Below, one piece after another: positions 5,624-6,184 of a DNA stretch of 6,184 nt. The number at the start of each line of letters is the position of its first letter. Positions within the stretch are counted from its first letter, which is position 1. The translations under genes and the position numbers were made by a program. A model generated the notes under the pieces. It was not told where the DNA came from. It saw only the letters and a list, made by a program, of their open reading frames with translations, and searched no databases. The DNA lies in contig CALAEZ010000143.1 of NCBI GenBank assembly GCA_937891125.1, positions 1-6,184 on the forward strand, in the 5' to 3' direction. Origin of the DNA: an uncultured Treponema sp. (lineage in GTDB: Bacteria > Spirochaetota > Spirochaetia > Treponematales > Treponemataceae).

Positions 5624-6148
5624 TTAGTTTTCAAGACGTATGAACAGCCAGCCTTCAATCGTGTCGGTCTCGCCGCTCATACTGTTTGTCGAATCTGTTG
5701 CATACGTATAGGTTGCAGTGACTTTTACATAGTAGGTCATTGCTGTGTAACCTGACGTGTCCCACGTAAAGTCGCCGTCTTCTACCGTTATGCCAGTTGT
5801 CGTGATTGCCTCACTGTCGTCAGCAAGCAGTGAGGTAAGCGCTGTCGAGCCGTCGTCAGCATAGACGGTAAACACAATGTCACTTAACGCAGAGTTTGTC
5901 ACATTGACCGTAATTTCTTCTCCGACAGAGTATGCAAGCACGTCACCTTCTGCCGCCTGCTTGGTAAGCTTTACGTCAGGATACTTCGGAAGGGTGATGC
6001 TGAATGTAAGCGGCGTTTCCCAGCTTGCGTACACCTCGCGGTTTAAGTAGTCAGTGTTGATAAGCTCGCCTTCTGCAAGCATGACGTTAGAGTATGTACA
6101 CTTTGTTGCAGTCCCTGCTGCGGCAATCTCTGCACGCGTTGGAGAAAC
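5624..6148 (-). CDS. C-terminal part of an unrecognised beta-rich, probably exported protein; 5' partial
   Basis: 174 residues of genuine sequence run in one open frame from 6148 down to the TAA at 5624-5626; the true start is off the contig. The ATG at 6080-6082 (Met23 of the visible part) is not supported as a start, because the frame stays open upstream and continues in the same style. The sequence is rich in Thr, Ser, Asp, Val and Tyr, with alternating strand patterns (LTFSITLP at 47-54, EEITVNVTN at 78-85, DIVFTVYADDG at 90-100, YYVKVTATYTYA at 139-150, GWLFIRLEN at 166-174). The segment from about 56 to the end looks like one Ig-like or fibronectin-type beta-sandwich. This suggests a surface or periplasmic protein, but no family or function is recognised. 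A strong terminator follows at 5545-5577. Confidence 0.7.
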   Translation of the reverse strand, partial: VSPTRAEIAAAGTATKCTYSNVMLAEGELINTDYLNREVYASWETPLTFSITLPKYPDVKLTKQAAEGDVLAYSVGEEITVNVTNSALSDIVFTVYADDGSTALTSLLADDSEAITTTGITVEDGDFTWDTSGYTAMTYYVKVTATYTYATDSTNSMSGETDTIEGWLFIRLEN

Positions 6149-6184
6149 AGATCGGAAGAGCGTCGTGTAGGGAAAGAGTGTAGA
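6149..6184. other. untrimmed Illumina TruSeq adapter (artefact)
   Basis: The last 36 bases begin AGATCGGAAGAGCGTCGTG and continue exactly as the standard Illumina TruSeq adapter read-through sequence. They are not biological. On the minus strand they translate in frame with the partial gene as STLFPYTTLFRS, a peptide known from contaminated database entries, so a predicted protein here would carry a false N-terminus. Confidence 0.98.

Noticed and set aside
5401..5643. 80-codon plus-strand frame running into the partial gene
   Set aside because: It covers the terminator, the C-rich stretch and the antisense of the partial gene, and has no coding character.

Overview
The window looks like a metagenome or draft-genome contig. 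Bases 644-6148 are about 50-55% GC and carry several exported proteins, two of them probable lipoproteins with relaxed lipoboxes, together with plant cell-wall enzymes. My best guess is a gut or rumen Treponema-like spirochaete. That guess rests on overall character, because the window has no rRNA or other marker gene. Bases 1-643 are markedly AT-rich (22/60 GC at 61-120 and 15/60 at 421-480, against 33/60 at 841-900 and 34/60 at 2401-2460). They encode a Firmicutes-like protein, so they are either foreign DNA or the result of a chimeric join.

Layout from left to right: (1) 2-643 (+), the 3' part of an AT-rich gene resembling the C-terminal, zinc-ribbon-containing region of a Firmicutes lysophospholipid acyltransferase. 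(2) 644-1525 (-), an exported WD40-repeat protein whose stop codon directly abuts the previous one. (3) A 64-bp divergent promoter region. (4) 1590-2171 (+), a small nitroreductase-family flavoprotein, overlapped by 8 bases by (5) 2164-3738 (+), a secreted GH30 glycoside hydrolase of the endo-beta-1,6-galactanase type. (6) A bidirectional terminator at 3762-3803. (7) 3838-5157 (-), a lipoprotein with a galactose-binding-like domain followed by a rhamnogalacturonan-acetylesterase-type (CE12) SGNH hydrolase. (8) A 466-bp non-coding region with an A/T-tract palindrome, a near-perfect 18-bp palindrome, a plus-strand intrinsic terminator with no gene in front of it, and a C-rich G-poor stretch. (9) 5624-6148 (-), the C-terminal part of an unrecognised beta-rich protein, preceded on the contig by untrimmed Illumina adapter at 6149-6184.

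The biological theme is extracellular attack on pectic and arabinogalactan side chains. The GH30 enzyme would cleave beta-1,6-galactan, and the CE12-type esterase would remove acetyl groups from rhamnogalacturonan. They converge on a shared terminator, so they are neighbours but not one operon. The nitroreductase is linked to GH30 by overlap, without an obvious shared role. I see no CRISPR array, insertion sequence, phage module, tRNA or rRNA, and no convincing new system. The most useful observations are the adapter artefact, the suspicious compositional junction at 643/644, the corrected esterase start, and the possible small RNA upstream of the esterase.
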